From contig NZ_CP032229.1 in assembly GCF_004328625.1 (NCBI RefSeq), positions 2,852,001 through 2,916,000 on the forward strand: a stretch of 64,000 bases of DNA, given 5' to 3'. Every line of letters starts with the position of its first letter. The stretch's first letter is position 1. The position numbers and the translations under genes were made by a program. Shown here piece by piece: positions 62,079-64,000 of the stretch. The notes beneath the pieces were generated by a model that worked only from the letters and a program-made list of their open reading frames with translations, did no database searches and had not been told where the DNA came from. Source of the stretch: Streptomyces seoulensis (GTDB taxonomy: Bacteria; Actinomycetota; Actinomycetes; Streptomycetales; Streptomycetaceae).

Positions 62079-63521
62079 GTGCGAGCGGACGAGCGGGGCG
62101 CCGGCCGGGACGCCGGACGCGCGGGCGAGAGCGGCGGGATTCCGGACGGCCTCCTGGTCGGCCTGCTCGCCTTCCTCCTCGGCATGACGATCCTGGTGTG
62201 GACGGCCACCGGCCTCGCGGCCCTCTTCTCGCGGGGCGGCTGGCCGGCCCCGCTGGCCTTCACCCGCACCCCGCTCGCCATACGACACCTCGTCGCCCAG
62301 CCGCACGACATCGCCGGCGCCTGGACGGGGACCCCACCGGCTCAACTCCCCGGCTGGGGCCTCTTCTGGGGCCTGTTCATCGGCCAGCTGCTCATCCTGC
62401 TGGTCCTGACGGTCTTCGTCCTCGGCACGGTCGCCCGCTGGCGCGCGGGCCGGGTACGGAGGGTCGCGCCAACTCCCGTGGTCGAGAAGGCAGTACCGGA
62501 ACCCCGGATCGAGCAGCCGGTCCTAGCAGTGCCGCCGCCCCCGGTCGTCATGGAGAAGCCCCAGCCGGCCGTGGAGCAGCCTCCGGCCCCCCGGGGCCCC
62601 CTGCGCTACGGCACCCCCGAGACCCGCCGCACCGCCGCGCTCACGGCCCTCCAGGACGCCCCCGGCCCCGCACTGGTCGTCACCTCCGACCCGGCCCTCT
62701 GGCAGGAGACCAAGGACGCGCGGGCCAAGCTCGGCCCGGTCCTGCTCTACGACCCCACCCACCGCTGCGACACCCCGGCCCGCCTGCACTGGTCACCCAC
62801 GGCCGGCTGCGAGGACCGCCCCACCGCACTGAGCCGGGCCACGGCGCTTCTCGCCCCTGTCCGGCCCACGGCCCGTATCGACCAGGCCGTCACCGACACC
62901 GCCACCACCCTGCTGCGCAGCTTCCTGCACGCCGCCGCGCTGGACGGCCGCACCATCCGCCACGTCCACCGCTGGACCCAGGGCACCCAGCTCCAGGACG
63001 CGGTACGCACCCTGCGCACCCACCCCAAGGCGGCCCCCGGCTCGGCGGGCGAACTGGAGGCGGCCCTCACCTCGCACCCGGAACGCCGGGACATCGCGCA
63101 GGAGTTGACCAGCCGGGCGCTCTCCGCTCTTCTCACCGTCAACATCCGGGAATCGTGCACCCCACACCGAACCGACACGCTCGCCCTGGATTCCTTCGTC
63201 CACGAAGGGGGCACGCTTTATGTGGTCGGTGAACCCATCGAGGACCCCAGGACGCGGCCGGGCGCGATGCCCCTGCTGACGGCCCTCGTCTCGAGCGTGG
63301 TCGAGCACGGCCGGCGCATGGCCGAACGGTCATCCTCCGGTCGGCTCGACCCACCACTCACCCTGATCCTGGACGACGTGGCCGCGGTCGCCCCGCTCCC
63401 CCAACTCCCCGGCCTGCTCGGCACCGGCCCCGCCGAGGGCCTGCCGACACTCGCCCTGCTCCGCTCCCGCGAACAGGCCCGCTCCCGCTGGCCCCACGAG
63501 GACCTGGACCTACCGGTCTAG
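62079..63521 (+). CDS. VirD4/TraG-like coupling protein lacking Walker A
   Basis: A 480-residue protein with two membrane helices (about 24-48 and 94-117), a Pro/Val/Glu linker, and a C-terminal domain similar to TraG/VirD4 ATPases: DAPGPALVVTSDPALWQETKDARAKLGPVLLYDPTH (in parts), RLHWSPTAGCED, LLRSFLHAAALDG and PLTLILDDVAAVAPLPQLP. The Walker A loop that should precede DAPGPAL is absent, and Walker B reads DD instead of DE. ATP hydrolysis is therefore doubtful. GTG start with GGGAGA upstream. It overlaps the convergent GNAT gene by 12 bases. Confidence 0.8.
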   Translation: MRADERGAGRDAGRAGESGGIPDGLLVGLLAFLLGMTILVWTATGLAALFSRGGWPAPLAFTRTPLAIRHLVAQPHDIAGAWTGTPPAQLPGWGLFWGLFIGQLLILLVLTVFVLGTVARWRAGRVRRVAPTPVVEKAVPEPRIEQPVLAVPPPPVVMEKPQPAVEQPPAPRGPLRYGTPETRRTAALTALQDAPGPALVVTSDPALWQETKDARAKLGPVLLYDPTHRCDTPARLHWSPTAGCEDRPTALSRATALLAPVRPTARIDQAVTDTATTLLRSFLHAAALDGRTIRHVHRWTQGTQLQDAVRTLRTHPKAAPGSAGELEAALTSHPERRDIAQELTSRALSALLTVNIRESCTPHRTDTLALDSFVHEGGTLYVVGEPIEDPRTRPGAMPLLTALVSSVVEHGRRMAERSSSGRLDPPLTLILDDVAAVAPLPQLPGLLGTGPAEGLPTLALLRSREQARSRWPHEDLDLPV

Positions 63522-64000
63522 CGCGAACTCCAGCTCCCGCTCCTCCTCGTTCTTCGAGAACGAGACCACGAGCCCGGTCGGCTTGAACCCGGCCCGCAGA
63601 TAAGCCCCCTGGGCCCGCGGATTGTCGGCGTGCACAAAGAGCCGCGCCCGCTCGGCGTCCTGCTCCCACGCCCAGGCGACACCGGCGTCCAGCAGCTGCT
63701 GGATCAGCCCGTTCCCCCGGTGCCCGGGCCGCACGAACACCCCGACCACATGCCCCTGCCGCCGCTCGACCGCATACCCGGCCCAGTCCTCGGACCCGGC
63801 CTCCTCCAGCAATACGGTCACCGACCCGGCCCACTCGCCGTCGGGCGCCTCGGCGATGAACTGCCGCACCCCGCCGCCCTGGGCGGCCCGCTCCTGCCAG
63901 AACGAGTCCGGCCGGGCGGCGGCCGTCTCATACGTCTCCAGGAACGCCAGATGAGCGACCGGATCGCGCAGCGCGTCCAGCCGCAGCCGCTTCACAGCCG
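63510..64000 (-). CDS. GNAT-family N-acetyltransferase (5' end outside window)
   Basis: The visible part ends FALDR and includes the acetyl-CoA loop VVGVFVRPGHRGNGLIQQLL and LFVHADNPRAQGAYLRAGF, a full GNAT core. A GTG exists at 63995, but the sequence after it (KRLRLDALRDPVAHLAF) corresponds to the first helix of the fold, so the first strand and true start probably lie beyond the window edge. Substrate unknown. Its 3' end overlaps the coupling-protein gene by 12 bases on the opposite strand. Confidence 0.82.
   Translation of the reverse strand, partial: AVKRLRLDALRDPVAHLAFLETYETAAARPDSFWQERAAQGGGVRQFIAEAPDGEWAGSVTVLLEEAGSEDWAGYAVERRQGHVVGVFVRPGHRGNGLIQQLLDAGVAWAWEQDAERARLFVHADNPRAQGAYLRAGFKPTGLVVSFSKNEEERELEFALDR

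Noticed and set aside
59081..63232. A 1383-codon plus-strand frame over the type IV-like operon
   Set aside because: It is a shifted frame of the real genes, full of Arg/Pro/His runs, while the other frame gives recognisable VirB4 and coupling proteins.
56526..63521. An integrative conjugative element
   Set aside because: There is no relaxase, integrase, replication gene or flanking repeat in the window, and the codon use matches the neighbours.

Overview
The window is a gene-dense, very GC-rich stretch of an actinobacterial chromosome, almost certainly Streptomyces. Third codon positions are nearly all G or C, GTG and TTG starts are common, and many genes and their order match what I remember of the S. 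coelicolor core chromosome (mshA, rsiG, nur, glnR, cssRS, mshD, ppk, csoR, pit, pst). I see no tRNA, rRNA, CRISPR array, insertion sequence or integrase. Product names rest on recognised protein motifs; no database search was possible.

Layout. 1-7.9 kb: the end of an AraC-type regulator, mycothiol glycosyltransferase MshA with a YbjN-like partner, a methyltransferase, a secreted NlpC/P60 wall hydrolase, a receiver-PP2C phosphatase, an HBHA-like Lys/Ala/Pro protein and an XRE regulator beside a perfect 29-bp palindrome. 8-16.6 kb: a decayed acetyltransferase, a TetR/aldo-keto reductase pair, a kinase-like and two HAD-like genes, two paralogous GntR regulators with matching operators, and an Eis-type acetyltransferase. 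16.6-29 kb: RsiG (the c-di-GMP-binding anti-sigma of WhiG), Dtd, CorA, a YgfZ-like protein, Nur, sulfur genes headed by a cysteine leader peptide, a MoaD-like protein, the nitrogen regulator GlnR and a LacI regulator.

29-38 kb: an HtrA-type protease and the CssRS-type secretion-stress two-component system, an ABC-F ATPase, mycothiol synthase MshD, and a GntR(YtrA)-ABC transporter operon. 38-50 kb is a phosphate region: polyphosphate kinase, a CHAD protein and a NUDIX hydrolase in one operon, then CsoR, a DUF47 protein with the Pit transporter, and the pstSCAB operon behind a clear PHO box.

50-64 kb: a secreted bicovalent-type FAD oxidase, a PAP2 phosphatase, a transglycosylase plus NlpC/P60 wall hydrolase, a secreted trypsin-like protease, an SDR/TetR pair, and a six-gene operon (56.5-63.5 kb) encoding a type IV secretion-like machine. 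That machine has pilin-like, VirB8-like, VirB6-like and VirB3/B4-like parts and a VirB4 ATPase. It has no relaxase, and its VirD4-like coupling protein has lost the Walker A motif. It is the best candidate here for a poorly described system. The window ends inside a GNAT acetyltransferase gene.
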